Both the position numbers and the translations under genes were made by a program. A stretch of DNA of 64,000 nucleotides, taken from contig NC_007626.1 of the NCBI RefSeq assembly GCF_000009985.1, positions 124,001 through 188,000 of the forward strand, in the 5' to 3' direction. This document shows positions 1 to 9,007 of the stretch, piece after piece (within the stretch, counting starts at the first letter, position 1; the number at the start of each line of letters is the position of its first letter). Below the pieces are notes generated by a model. It did not search any database and was not told the DNA's origin. It was given only the letters and a program-made list of their open reading frames with translations. The DNA comes from Paramagnetospirillum magneticum AMB-1. Its GTDB lineage: Bacteria; Pseudomonadota; Alphaproteobacteria; Rhodospirillales; Magnetospirillaceae.

Positions 1-1
1 G

Positions 2-298
2 CCGTTCATCAGCGAGGCCATGGTCGACGCCATCCGCTATTCCGGCAACGTCTCCATCGTCGATGACGGCGACAAGCTGGCTCATGCCGGCCTGTCCCTG
101 GCCGAGGGCGGCGCCAGCCCGCTGATCGACCAGATGCCGGTGCATTTCGACTGCAAGGTGACAGGCGAGATCTGCCTGGGCACCCATGTGATGTTCCTGG
201 GCGAGGTGGAGCGTCTGTTCGTGCGCGCCGACGTGTCGCCCGCCAACCCGCTGGAATGGATTCCCTGGGCCGATGTGCGCCCGGTGCAAGGAGCTTAA
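2..298 (+). CDS. Flavin reductase family protein, C-terminal part (5' end outside window)
   Basis: The reading frame is open from the first bases of the window, so only the last 98 or so residues are seen and the true start lies upstream. The fragment contains a segment beginning HFDCKVTG and the stretch GTHVMFLGEVERL, followed by a NPLEWIPW tail. This pattern fits the FMN-binding split-barrel of flavin reductase-like (DIM6/NTAB) proteins, which bind or reduce flavin for partner oxygenases. The stop is only three bases before the epimerase start, so the two may be co-transcribed. The functional link to the sugar genes is unclear. Substrate and partner cannot be told from this piece. Confidence 0.6.
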   Translation, partial: PFISEAMVDAIRYSGNVSIVDDGDKLAHAGLSLAEGGASPLIDQMPVHFDCKVTGEICLGTHVMFLGEVERLFVRADVSPANPLEWIPWADVRPVQGA

Positions 299-301
299 GG
301 A

Positions 302-1303
302 ATGAGCGGCAGGATTCTGGTCACCGGCGGGGCCGGTTTCATCGGCAGCCATCTGGTGGATCTGCTGGTCTCCCAGGGCCAGGCGGTCACCGTGCTGGAC
401 GACTTCTCCACGGGCGAGGCCGCCAATCTGGCCGAAGCCGGCGGGGCGGGCGACGTACGGGTTCTGACCGGCACCATCCTGGACCGCGACGCGGTGGCCG
501 CCGCCATGGAGGGCTGCGACCGCGTCTTCCACCTGGCGGTGCAGTGCGTGCGCAAATCCCTGGGCCAGCCCATCGAAAACCACGACGTCAACGCCACCGG
601 CACGCTGTACCTGCTGGAGGAGGCCAGAAAGCGCCAGGTGTCGCGCTTCGTCTACTGCTCGTCGTCAGAGGTCTATGGCAACGGCCGCGATTCCTTGCTG
701 AACGAGGACAGGACGGTGTGCGAGCCGGTCACCGTCTATGGCGCCGCCAAGCTGGCCGGCGAGCTTTACGCCAAGGCCTATCACCGCACCTACGGCCTGC
801 CCACCGTGGTGGTGCGCCCGTTCAATTCCTATGGCCCGCGCGAGCATTACAAGGGTCAGAGGGCGGAGGTGATTCCCCGCTTCCTGATCCGGGTGCTGAA
901 CGGCCTGCCCCCCACCATTTTCGGTGACGGCAGCGCCGGACGCGACTTCACCTATGTCACCGAGACCGCCCGCGGGCTGGCCATGGCGGCCCAGTGCGAC
1001 GCCCTGGTCGGCCGCGAGATCAACATCGCCTATGGCCGCATGGTGACCGTGAAGGAGGTGGCGGAGTCCATCACGCGGCTGTGCCAGCGCCCCGACATCG
1101 CCCCCAGCTACGGCCCCGGCCGTCCCGGCGACGTCAAGGCCCTGCACGCCGACACCGCCCTGGCCCGCTCGCTGCTGGGCTTCAAGGCCGAGATCGGCTT
1201 CGAGCAGGGTCTGGAAACCTATATCGACTGGTTCACCCGCCACCACCCCGACCCGGCCAGCCTGCTGGAAGACAAGGTGGAGAATTGGGAACTGCCGAAG
1301 TAA
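302..1303 (+). CDS. NAD-dependent epimerase/dehydratase (extended SDR)
   Basis: This 333-residue protein is an extended short-chain dehydrogenase acting on a nucleotide sugar in the cytoplasm. The NAD-binding glycine motif GGAGFIG lies at residues 9-15, the catalytic serine region CSSSEVYG near 119-126, and the YxxxK pair at Tyr146 and Lys150. The VRPFNSYGPR segment is typical of UDP-glucose 4-epimerase, dTDP-glucose dehydratase and UDP-glucuronate decarboxylase relatives. Which reaction it performs cannot be read from sequence alone. The ATG follows an AAGGAG-like site and begins three bases after the flavin reductase stop. It converges with the membrane-protein gene, with only three bases between their ends. 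Confidence 0.85.
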   Translation: MSGRILVTGGAGFIGSHLVDLLVSQGQAVTVLDDFSTGEAANLAEAGGAGDVRVLTGTILDRDAVAAAMEGCDRVFHLAVQCVRKSLGQPIENHDVNATGTLYLLEEARKRQVSRFVYCSSSEVYGNGRDSLLNEDRTVCEPVTVYGAAKLAGELYAKAYHRTYGLPTVVVRPFNSYGPREHYKGQRAEVIPRFLIRVLNGLPPTIFGDGSAGRDFTYVTETARGLAMAAQCDALVGREINIAYGRMVTVKEVAESITRLCQRPDIAPSYGPGRPGDVKALHADTALARSLLGFKAEIGFEQGLETYIDWFTRHHPDPASLLEDKVENWELPK

Positions 1304-1306
1304 GGC

Positions 1307-3205
1307 TCAGGGCCGCTTGACGATCACCAGCCGGGCGTCCCTGAAGCGAACCACGCGCTCGACCCAAGGCTGGCTCTCAAGCGTATCGAGCTCTGCCGGG
1401 CGAGCCGCCGCGCCGCCCTCCACGTATTCCGCATAGTTCAGCGGAGAACTGAGATAGAGGTTTGGCCATCCCTTGCGGGCAAGGATACCCGGAAAGTCTG
1501 ATGATTCCTTCAGCGCATCCTGGATTTCCTTGCTCCAGTAGTCGGAATCCTGTCGGAGCGAGCCGCCAACATAGTTCCGCAATCCCATGCCCGGTTCGCA
1601 GAAAAAATACATCAGCGGCCGGTCGGCGACCCACTCCACCGGCACCCCCTCGGCGGCCAGGGCCAGCGCAATCCCCCGGTCGATGATCTGGCCATCGTAG
1701 ATTTCTCGCCCCCAGTTCAAGGCCTTGCCCGGGCCATAGCCTGTGGCGGCCCCCACCGTCACCCACAGGAGGGCCATCGCCAGTGTGGAAGCCAGCCCGA
1801 TGCGGACCACACGGGCCGCCTTGTGCGCCGGGGCCAGCCAGCGCAGGGCGAAGGCAGGGTAAAATGCGCCAAACATTGCCGCCAGCAGATAAGGTTTGTT
1901 GCTGACTCCCGAGGAACGGTAGCCGGTCACCAGTTCGAGGCAGAGCGGCAGGAGCATCACCGCCAATGGCGCCAATAGCACGGATAGACGCCGCGGCTGC
2001 CGCAAGCAGCGTTTCCGGTCCGCAGCCAGCAGGAACAGCAGCGCGGCCAGCCACAGGCTTCTGGGACCCAGGGGCGTCCACGAGCCTCCGGTCATTAGCC
2101 CCCAGTCGTGCAGCATACCCTTCAGATGATACAGCCAGCCGCTGCCGCCCATGACCAGCAGGCGCCCCCCCGGATAGAACGGGGTCGGGTGCAGGATATA
2201 GCCGATCTCACGCCACGCCAGCAGCCCCAATAATCCGGCGATGGCGGCCCAGGCGGGCCACCAGCCCAACAGAGTGCGGAACCCCCATCTGGTCATGGCC
2301 CAGGCCGCCATTCCGATCATCAGCAGGGCTGCGAAGAAGGCGGCGTAGTGGCGTGCCAGCACGAGAAAGGCCGCAGCCGTGGCGGCGGTCAGGATGGACC
2401 TTCGGCCGCATGGTCGCGAGGCCAGCGTCGTCATGATAAGTGAGCCGCCCAAAATCATGACCGTATCGCCCCAGTGGCGGCCGATGCCCGCTCGCACCTG
2501 AAAGTCGGCAAACATCAGGCCGCCCAGGATGACGAGATAGGCCACTTGGGCCAGCGGGCGGCGGCGCAGCGCGGCGAGGGGCAAAAGAACGGCCAGCCCG
2601 ACCCCCAGGACGGACGTCGCCAGGTACGGCGGATAGAAATGCTGCGCGCCAAGCCCTCCGGCCAGTGCGCTGACTCCCAGCATGTCCACGGAATAGAACA
2701 GGCTGCCCACCGGCCCGATTCCGAAGGCGAAATCTCCGGGAAGCAGAAAACTGCCGGCGACGAACGACTCACGCAGATAGAGGGGGACCCAGCCCAGTTG
2801 CGATGAGAGGCTGGTGGACGGATTTATCTGCACCGTCCGCAGCGCCCAGAAGGCGCCACCGGCCAAAATCATCAACATCCAGTCGGTCCGGTCGAGCGGT
2901 CGCTGCGCCAGGGGACGGGGCAGGGCCCACCGGCGCAGGATGAACGACAGCATTCCCACCAGGGTAACGGTCAGGGGCAAGTGCCAGGCAACAGGGCCGA
3001 GCGCCCCCCGCAACAGGAAGAGAGCCATGTCGGCTGCCGCCGTCAGGACCAGCAGGCCGAATGAGGCGCCCTCGATGCCCGGTCGCCCGAGAACACGGCC
3101 GATCAGGACGGCGGGTATCAGAAAGGCGACCACCCATCCAGCGGTCAAGGCTTCCTGCGGACCCGACACCAACAATGCCAGGAAGGTCTCGAAATCAGCA
3201 ATCAT
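1307..3205 (-). CDS. Polytopic membrane protein, putative GT-C-type glycosyltransferase
   Basis: This 632-residue protein has about a dozen hydrophobic segments over the first 500 residues, then a soluble C-terminal domain of about 130 residues. That layout is common in GT-C enzymes (GT39/PMT-like) that use polyprenyl-phosphate sugars on the periplasmic face, but I see no decisive motif. Its ATG overlaps the end of the upstream DPM-like glycosyltransferase by four bases (ATGA), so the two are translationally coupled. The pairing suggests the GT2 charges a lipid carrier and this protein flips, transfers or receives the sugar. It could instead be a polymerase-like protein. Function is unproven. 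Confidence 0.6.
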   Translation of the reverse strand: MIADFETFLALLVSGPQEALTAGWVVAFLIPAVLIGRVLGRPGIEGASFGLLVLTAAADMALFLLRGALGPVAWHLPLTVTLVGMLSFILRRWALPRPLAQRPLDRTDWMLMILAGGAFWALRTVQINPSTSLSSQLGWVPLYLRESFVAGSFLLPGDFAFGIGPVGSLFYSVDMLGVSALAGGLGAQHFYPPYLATSVLGVGLAVLLPLAALRRRPLAQVAYLVILGGLMFADFQVRAGIGRHWGDTVMILGGSLIMTTLASRPCGRRSILTAATAAAFLVLARHYAAFFAALLMIGMAAWAMTRWGFRTLLGWWPAWAAIAGLLGLLAWREIGYILHPTPFYPGGRLLVMGGSGWLYHLKGMLHDWGLMTGGSWTPLGPRSLWLAALLFLLAADRKRCLRQPRRLSVLLAPLAVMLLPLCLELVTGYRSSGVSNKPYLLAAMFGAFYPAFALRWLAPAHKAARVVRIGLASTLAMALLWVTVGAATGYGPGKALNWGREIYDGQIIDRGIALALAAEGVPVEWVADRPLMYFFCEPGMGLRNYVGGSLRQDSDYWSKEIQDALKESSDFPGILARKGWPNLYLSSPLNYAEYVEGGAAARPAELDTLESQPWVERVVRFRDARLVIVKRP

Positions 3206-4143
3206 GGACGGGAAGAGGGGGGAGTTGTCTTCTTTGCCTCAACCACGAAGGGCGGTCTCTGGCGGGATTGATCCAGCGCACGCCATAGATACTCGCCTAA
3301 AATGCCCATCATCACCATTTGGATGCCGCCAATGACCAAGAGAACCACCATCAGGGACGACCAGCCCTCCGGCTGGCCGCCAAACAGACGGGCGCCGATG
3401 ACGACCAGGGCATAGGCGAAGCCCATCAGGGCCGTGACCAGCCCGACGCCCGACATCAGGCGGATGGGGAGGTAACTGAACCCGGTCACCGAATCGATGA
3501 CCAGTTTGAGCTTCTTGGCCAGGGACCAGCTAGAGCTTCCGTGAAGCCGCTCGCCCCGGCGGTATAAAATGGACGATTGACGAAAGCCAACCCAGGACAG
3601 GAGGGCGATCAGGCTGACGTGCTGCTCATTGAACCGCAGCAACGTGTCGACGACAAAGCGGTCGAGCAAAAACACATCCGCCCCGTTGGGTGGCAGGTTG
3701 GGAAGGTCGACCACACGTCGCATCAGCCAATAGTAGAGCTTGGCGAACCAGAGATTCGCACCCGTGTCCCCCCTTGCCTCGCGCTCTGCCCAGACGACTT
3801 GGCTGCCGACACGGCGCCATTCCTCCAGCAGCGACAAGATGACCTCCGGCGGATCTTGCAGGTCGGAGGACATCACGACGGCACAATCACCCCGAGCTTC
3901 CTGCAGACCGCAAAGAATTGCCTTGTGCGAACCAAAATTGCGGGAGAAGCGAATCGCGCGCACCCGGCTATCAACGTCGGCCAATCCTGTCAGGATCTGG
4001 AATGTCGAGTCCGACGAATGATCGTCAACGACCACCCATTCCCACTGGATTCCCGCCTGATCCAGAGTTTCCTTCAGCCGCTGGTGCAGAACCGGAAGGT
4101 TCTGCTCCTCGTTATGGGCCGGGCTGACCACACTGAGCAGCAT
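3202..4143 (-). CDS. GT2 glycosyltransferase, DPM1/GtrB-like (polyprenyl-phosphate sugar synthase)
   Basis: The 313-residue protein has a GT-A domain at about 1-215, with VVVDDHSSD near residues 37-45 and the acidic SSDLQDPPE motif near 92-100. Two C-terminal transmembrane helices lie at about 231-250 and 263-282. This matches bactoprenol glucosyltransferases of the GtrB/ArnC/DPM1 type, which move a sugar from a nucleotide donor to undecaprenyl phosphate at the inner membrane. The donor sugar is unknown. It sits between a DegT aminotransferase and a polytopic membrane protein with a four-base overlap, so an amino sugar donor is plausible but not shown. Confidence 0.85.
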   Translation of the reverse strand: MLLSVVSPAHNEEQNLPVLHQRLKETLDQAGIQWEWVVVDDHSSDSTFQILTGLADVDSRVRAIRFSRNFGSHKAILCGLQEARGDCAVVMSSDLQDPPEVILSLLEEWRRVGSQVVWAEREARGDTGANLWFAKLYYWLMRRVVDLPNLPPNGADVFLLDRFVVDTLLRFNEQHVSLIALLSWVGFRQSSILYRRGERLHGSSSWSLAKKLKLVIDSVTGFSYLPIRLMSGVGLVTALMGFAYALVVIGARLFGGQPEGWSSLMVVLLVIGGIQMVMMGILGEYLWRALDQSRQRPPFVVEAKKTTPPSSRP

Positions 4144-4151
4144 CCCCCCTC

Positions 4152-5303
4152 CTATCGCAGCGAGTTGCGCAATGCGGCGATCACCTGATCCTGATCGCCG
4201 ACGGACATGTGGGGAAACAGCGGCAATCCGAGATTTCGGCGGTAGACATCCTCGGATACCGGCAGAGGAAACCGTAACGGCCGTTGGTTGTGGGCCTTTT
4301 CCAAATGACAGCAGAAGGTTGGACGACGGGTCTGAACACCTGCCTCCAGCATGGACTGCATGACGGCATCACGATCGATGCCAGGCTGCAGCAGCACATT
4401 ATAGGTCTGCCAGTTGCTGCGTGCCCAGGACGGCTCGACGGGGAATTCCAGGCCGGGCAGGTCGGACAGAAGCTCCACGTAGCGAGCCGCCCACTCCCGG
4501 CGGGCCTTGATGATGGCAGGCAGACGAACAAGCTGGCGCCTCGCCACGGCAGCCTGGATATCCGTCATGCGATAATTATAGCCCACCTCATCGAAGGTCT
4601 CGATGATCACTTGGCTGGAATTATTGCGGGTAAGGTCCGACACGCTCATGGCGTGCTGGCGCCAACGGCGGACCTTGGCGTCGAACTCGGCATCGTTGCT
4701 GGTAATGATGCCGCCGTCACCGGCGGTCAGCACCTTGCGCGGATGAAACGAAAAGCATGCGGCGACACCTTGCGGCTTGCCGATAGGCTCCCACTGGCCA
4801 TCGATCTGAATCTCGGACCCGGCGGCGCAGGCGGCGTCTTCGATTACCGGCAGGCCGTGTCGATTGGCCACCGCCAGGATGGCAGCCAGATCACAGGGCA
4901 TGCCGAACTGGTGTACGCATAAGATCGCCTTGGTGCGCGACGTGATGGCGGCCTCGACCAAGGCCGGGTCCATGTTGCGCGTTCCCCGCTCGATATCCAC
5001 GAAGACCGGCCAGGCCCCCAGGTAGCGGATGGCGTTGGCCGTGGCCAGGAAGGTGTAGCTGACGGTGATGACCTCGTCGCCCTCGCCCACACCGACGGCC
5101 CGCAGGGCCAGATGCAGCGCCGTGGTGCAATTGGAGACGGCGCACGCATGGGTGGCGGTGGTCGCGCCGGCAAATTCCCGCTCGAACTCCGCGACGCGCG
5201 GCCCCTGCGTCACCCAGCCAGACATGACGGCGTCATAGGCGGCCTGCGCCTCTTCCGGTCCCAGCATCGGTCTGGAGAATTGGACAACCCGGGTGTCGTT
5301 CAT
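4152..5303 (-). CDS. DegT/DnrJ/EryC1-family sugar aminotransferase
   Basis: This PLP-dependent enzyme transfers an amino group from glutamate or glutamine to a keto nucleotide sugar. With the start at 5303 it has 383 residues, the usual family length. The PLP lysine is in FSFHPRKVLTAGDGG at about Lys190, and the pyridine-nitrogen aspartate is in VIEDAACA near residue 156. I chose 5303 (MNDTR) because the family-typical sequence begins there and GAAAGG lies upstream. A longer frame to 5402 adds 33 atypical residues. It is followed closely by the DPM-like GT2. The amino sugar made is not identifiable. Confidence 0.88.
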   Translation of the reverse strand: MNDTRVVQFSRPMLGPEEAQAAYDAVMSGWVTQGPRVAEFEREFAGATTATHACAVSNCTTALHLALRAVGVGEGDEVITVSYTFLATANAIRYLGAWPVFVDIERGTRNMDPALVEAAITSRTKAILCVHQFGMPCDLAAILAVANRHGLPVIEDAACAAGSEIQIDGQWEPIGKPQGVAACFSFHPRKVLTAGDGGIITSNDAEFDAKVRRWRQHAMSVSDLTRNNSSQVIIETFDEVGYNYRMTDIQAAVARRQLVRLPAIIKARREWAARYVELLSDLPGLEFPVEPSWARSNWQTYNVLLQPGIDRDAVMQSMLEAGVQTRRPTFCCHLEKAHNQRPLRFPLPVSEDVYRRNLGLPLFPHMSVGDQDQVIAALRNSLR

Positions 5304-5391
5304 GGACTGATGGCCTTTCGAGAATTCCTCAGCCTTCATAAGCCCCCGGGGACATGCTTGCCAAGGCCAACCTCGGCATTCGACCGCCAGA

Positions 5392-5420
5392 TTGGCGAGC
5401 ACCCCGAAAAAATGCTATCG
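5392..5420 (+). promoter_or_regulatory. Possible promoter for the hexapeptide acyltransferase
   Basis: In the 157-base gap between the divergent aminotransferase and acyltransferase genes, TTGGCG (5392-5397) is separated by 17 bases from CTATCG (5415-5420). The -35 is a reasonable sigma-70 match and the -10 is weak. The position, about 40 bases before the ATG at 5461, is sensible. It is supported only by pattern. Confidence 0.25.
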
Positions 5421-5460
5421 TCCGTCCCTTCACTTTCCATGATGAAGGACCAGTTCGCCC

Positions 5461-6039
5461 ATGGCCGACCCACATGGCTTCGATCATCTTTTCGACGACG
5501 ATACAAATCCGGCGTTGAGAAATCAAATCCTGACCTACCGCGTTTCCGAGACGATGACCGACCGCGAACGAGCCAGATTACTGAACCTTCCCGAGGGTTG
5601 CCGCATCCGTGAACGTGCGAAGATTCTTGCACCCGAGAACTTTGTTTGCGGCAAGAACGTGTGGATTGGGGAGGGGGCGATCCTTGACGCCATGGGCGGC
5701 CTCGAAATCGGTGATAATTCACAGATCGGCTCGTACGTCATGGTCTGGAGCCACTCCAGCCATAAGCAGGCAATCCGGGGTGAGACGGGAACATCGCGGG
5801 ACCGTATCGAGTATAAAAGAACGAAAATAGGCAGTAACGTCCATATTCCCGGCCCGACGGTGATCGCTCCGGGCGTCACCATCGGCAATGGCGTGATGAT
5901 TGCGCCGCTTAGCTTCGTGAACGAGGACCTTCCCGACAGGGCTGTGTTCAGCCCCGCCAGGGAAATGCGCCGCTTGCGCACCAGGATTGACCAGTTGGAA
6001 AAGAAGCTGGAAGAAATACTCTCTTCTCGAGACAGCTAG
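5461..6039 (+). CDS. Hexapeptide-repeat acyltransferase (WbbJ/LbH family)
   Basis: This 192-residue protein shows left-handed beta-helix repeats over about residues 55-165, with patterns such as IGEGAILDAMGG, IGDNSQIGSY, IGSNVHIPGP and VTIGNGVMIAPL. An insert with a WSHSSH segment probably carries the active-site histidine. The last 30 residues are charged and may form a short coiled coil. Such enzymes transfer acetyl or other acyl groups to sugars or nucleotide amino sugars. The divergent neighbour is a sugar aminotransferase, so N-acylation of its product is one possibility; O-acetylation of the glycan is another. GAAGGA lies 11 bases before the ATG. Confidence 0.82.
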   Translation: MADPHGFDHLFDDDTNPALRNQILTYRVSETMTDRERARLLNLPEGCRIRERAKILAPENFVCGKNVWIGEGAILDAMGGLEIGDNSQIGSYVMVWSHSSHKQAIRGETGTSRDRIEYKRTKIGSNVHIPGPTVIAPGVTIGNGVMIAPLSFVNEDLPDRAVFSPAREMRRLRTRIDQLEKKLEEILSSRDS

Positions 6040-6281
6040 AGGCTGGATTGCTGCCGCGCGGCAAAATAGGATCCCGCTATTTTCCAGCGTCAATTTGAGT
6101 TGTTGTGCATGACGGCGGAGTCAATGTCTCGATATAATTATTTATATTATGGAGGATCTTGTTTATTTCTCGTGGTTGTCATTATATTTCTGATGAATAT
6201 GTAAGATTTGCCATATCAGACTGGATATGAAGCCTGACTTCTGCCTGCGGCGGCCGTGTCTATCAATGAGGGATTGTCTTA
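6040..6281. other. AT-rich intergenic segment
   Basis: These 242 bases are much richer in A+T than the rest of the window, with runs such as ATATAATTATTTATATTATGG near 6131. The G+C drop continues more mildly into the next four genes. I found no convincing gene; a 31-codon frame at 6109-6204 ends in a hydrophobic stretch but lacks a good ribosome site. The segment probably holds the promoter of the gene at 6282, but no single -35/-10 pair stands out. Confidence 0.5.
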
Positions 6282-8054
6282 ATGAGTGATGCCTTCTCTT
6301 CTTTTGGCTCTGGCCGCGTCTGCACCAAGCATTCCGGCAGAAGCTGTGGGGTGGCATCATTAATTATTCTTGTCGCTATGACATTGCCATCCATAATTCT
6401 AGTTCTAAGCATGGCCGTCGGTCCAATGAAGCACTTGGATGAGCCGTTGGATATAATATGGATGCAGTTTCCGCGGACCATCTCGGCCTTTAATTCCCAG
6501 GGCTGGTTATTTCAGGGGATGGGTCTTGACTCGGTATTGAGCCAGCGTCTGGCATGTGTCGCTATTGAGGTGGCCGCCAGCTTGTTGCTTGCCAAGGGAG
6601 TTCTGGCCTATTTCAAGGTGTTTCTTGACCTGGAAATTGAGGCATTTTGGGTCTACGGGCTGTCGTTGACGGGCGCTCTGCTCTTCCCCCATGTCCTCTA
6701 CCTCACTCCGTTGCCGTCCTATCTGGTCAGTTCTTCATTCAACGCCTGCTTTGGCCTGGTGTTGTGGTCGGTGGCGGCCGGCCGGTCCGCGCGGATGTCC
6801 TTGGTCGCCGGAATGGCCATGGGGGTCGTCCCGATATTTTGGCCGCCGATGGCTGCAATTGCCCCTCTCTTCATGAGTGTTTTCATTCTCGGCACGGCAT
6901 GCGGCCGCGATGGAATGCTCAAGGGCGCCCGGCAATTGGTATTCATTATGTCGGGATTCATTGTCTCCTTTGGTGGGTTCTACGTAATCACGGGAGATGG
7001 GCCGCGCCTTCTTGCCGCATTGGCTGTTATCTCTCGGACCAGCAGGCCCATTTCTGTTGTTTTGACCCATAATGTCGACGACGCATTGCATATCATCAGG
7101 TCTGCGCTAACCATGCGGGCATTTCCCCCGTTTGTCGCAGCGATTGTGGTCGTGGCCCTGTCTTGGGTGCTCAGGCGGTTCACCACACTGGCAGACGTGG
7201 CTTTTTCCGGACTGGTTGCGATCGGTTGTTTGGGGTTCGCGGTGGGAACGGTGCTCCACACAACCTTGTATTTCCCCTTGCCGGCTGGAATGGCGATTGC
7301 GTTCGCATCGACGATCGCCCTTTCCCGTCACGCCTTCGAAGGGAGAGTGGTGGCCGGTCGCTTCCAAGCTGTCTGGCTGTTGGGCACTCTGTTTCTATTG
7401 CCCTATGTGCCATTTTTCGGATCGAGTCGGGGTGTGGTCTCAGTGGCGGACTGCAATGTCGCCCCGCTCTTCATACTGTGCGGTCTTGCTCTTGGGGTAT
7501 TGGCAGCCAGGGGAAGAATATGCGGCTTCGCGGCGCGGGGGGCTGCAGTCGCACTGGCGTTCTGGGCGACGATGATCACGGCCGAGCGGGCGATGCTTTT
7601 ATGGCGTGAAGGAAGCGTGCCCCTGGCGTCTCCGTTGCCGGAATTTCGGGCGTTGCGAGCCACGCCCGAGCAGAGGCTGTTTAGCGACGAGCTATATGCG
7701 CTGCTGGCGGGGGCCAATGTCACGCGGCAAGGATGGCGTGTGGCAGGCTGGCTTTCGCCGACGGCCATGGCGCTTTCCGGGTTGCGTCCATTCGGGAGTG
7801 ATTTCGGCCTCGGGGCCGGCAGCCTGTCCGAGTGTGAAAGCCTCAAGGCGGACACGCTGGAGCCGGAGGAGCGTCTGGTTCTGATCGGCTCCGGGTCGCC
7901 GGGAGCAAGCTATGTGCAATGTCTTCGTGCGGTCGGCCTGGACTTTCCCGAGGCATTTTCCGAAATTGGGCGCCTGCCGCCCGACCCTCTCATACCGCAA
8001 GAGGGGCGTGGGCAGGACTGGATTGTGTGGGTAGAGAAGGCGAAACGGTCATGA
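6282..8054 (+). CDS. Polytopic membrane protein of unknown function
   Basis: The 590-residue product has a hydrophobic segment at about 24-46 and roughly ten more to about residue 440, followed by a soluble tail of about 145 residues. The design resembles GT-C glycosyltransferases or other large proteins of O-antigen loci, but I recognise no family motif. Its stop overlaps the methyltransferase start by four bases (ATGA at 8051-8054), so the two are coupled. Codon use is less G+C-rich than in genes after 13 kb, which may reflect transfer. A lipid-linked sugar transferase is the most likely role by context only. Confidence 0.55.
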   Translation: MSDAFSSFGSGRVCTKHSGRSCGVASLIILVAMTLPSIILVLSMAVGPMKHLDEPLDIIWMQFPRTISAFNSQGWLFQGMGLDSVLSQRLACVAIEVAASLLLAKGVLAYFKVFLDLEIEAFWVYGLSLTGALLFPHVLYLTPLPSYLVSSSFNACFGLVLWSVAAGRSARMSLVAGMAMGVVPIFWPPMAAIAPLFMSVFILGTACGRDGMLKGARQLVFIMSGFIVSFGGFYVITGDGPRLLAALAVISRTSRPISVVLTHNVDDALHIIRSALTMRAFPPFVAAIVVVALSWVLRRFTTLADVAFSGLVAIGCLGFAVGTVLHTTLYFPLPAGMAIAFASTIALSRHAFEGRVVAGRFQAVWLLGTLFLLPYVPFFGSSRGVVSVADCNVAPLFILCGLALGVLAARGRICGFAARGAAVALAFWATMITAERAMLLWREGSVPLASPLPEFRALRATPEQRLFSDELYALLAGANVTRQGWRVAGWLSPTAMALSGLRPFGSDFGLGAGSLSECESLKADTLEPEERLVLIGSGSPGASYVQCLRAVGLDFPEAFSEIGRLPPDPLIPQEGRGQDWIVWVEKAKRS

Positions 8055-8917
8055 TCGATATCGGCCACTTGTTCGTGTGCCCCCTTTGCCGGGAAGGTCT
8101 CACGTCCTCGGGCGACGGTTACGCCTGCACCTCATGCCACCGTCATTTTGGAAAAGCAAATGGGGTCTGGGATTTCAGGGTCGAGCCCGCCGCTGCCGAG
8201 CCGCCGCTTTACAGCGATCCCTTTTTCCGTCGCCACAGGGAATGTCTGGCGCAATTGCACGCCCAGCATTACGGCGAAAACTCCATGTCCGGACAGCTCG
8301 AGGACCGCTTTAAGCAGGTCGCCCGGAAGCTGATGGAGACGGAGCCTGATTTTGTCGGAGATATCGGCTGTGGAACCGGCGGTGCTTTCAGTACCTTCGG
8401 CCCGCCATCGCGGATGATCGGGGTCGATCAAGACATTAAGCTGTTGGAAGTTGCCGCGCGCAGATATCCCGAAGCCACTTTGGTGTGCTGTGACCTTCTG
8501 CGCTCTCCGCTGCGCCAAGGTGCGTTTCCCGCCCTCATCTGCCTTTGCTGCCTCGAGCACGTATACTGGCTGGAGGACTCGTTGGCGGTAATGCACGATT
8601 TGCTGGCTCCGGGCGGCCGTCTCTACGTCATGATTCCGACCGAAGGCGGGCTTGCCTGGTCGACGGCCCGTAACCTCTTCACCTTGTCCGTGAATGCAAA
8701 AATATCAGGCATGACAAATGATCAATACCGCCACGTGATGCGAATTGAGCATTGTAATAATTTTGAGGCTGTAAACAGCGCACTGTTCAAATTTTTCGAA
8801 ATAGAGCGCTTTAATTTCTGGCCGATGGGTATTGGTGGGCATCACTTGAACCTCATTGGCCTCTACTCCCTGAAGCGGAGAACATCACAGATGATGGCGC
8901 TCGCTTCCAAGAGTTAG
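8051..8917 (+). CDS. Class I SAM-dependent methyltransferase with N-terminal zinc ribbon
   Basis: The start at 8051 overlaps the upstream stop and gives 288 residues. Four cysteines (CPLC at 10-13 and CTSC at 26-29) form a Trm112-like zinc ribbon. The SAM-binding glycine motif GDIGCGTGGAF is at about 103-113, with a Methyltransf_11-like core and the LAPGGRLYVMIP strand near 195-206. The substrate is probably a sugar or glycolipid intermediate, judged from neighbouring glycosyltransferase and radical SAM genes, but the sequence does not define it. A frame extending back to 7919 runs inside the previous gene and is not the likely start. Confidence 0.8.
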   Translation: MIDIGHLFVCPLCREGLTSSGDGYACTSCHRHFGKANGVWDFRVEPAAAEPPLYSDPFFRRHRECLAQLHAQHYGENSMSGQLEDRFKQVARKLMETEPDFVGDIGCGTGGAFSTFGPPSRMIGVDQDIKLLEVAARRYPEATLVCCDLLRSPLRQGAFPALICLCCLEHVYWLEDSLAVMHDLLAPGGRLYVMIPTEGGLAWSTARNLFTLSVNAKISGMTNDQYRHVMRIEHCNNFEAVNSALFKFFEIERFNFWPMGIGGHHLNLIGLYSLKRRTSQMMALASKS

Positions 8918-8920
8918 TTG

Positions 8921-8951
8921 TTGACATAAGGCTGCCGAATGGTGCTATTTT
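8921..8951 (+). promoter_or_regulatory. Possible sigma-70 promoter before the GT2 gene
   Basis: A perfect TTGACA (8921-8926) lies three bases after the methyltransferase stop. TATTTT (8946-8951) follows with a 19-base spacer, which is longer than ideal; CTATTT at 18 is an alternative. It would start transcription about 50 bases before the ATG at 9008. Confidence 0.35.
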
Positions 8952-9007
8952 CCCCGAGTTTTCAGTGATGTCGGCCTCGTGCCGGGATGAGGCGAAGGCC
9001 AAGATCA

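Noticed and set aside
6109..6204. A 31-codon frame ending in a hydrophobic stretch in the AT-rich gap
   Set aside because: Too short, no good ribosome site, and hydrophobic codons are expected by chance in AT-rich DNA.
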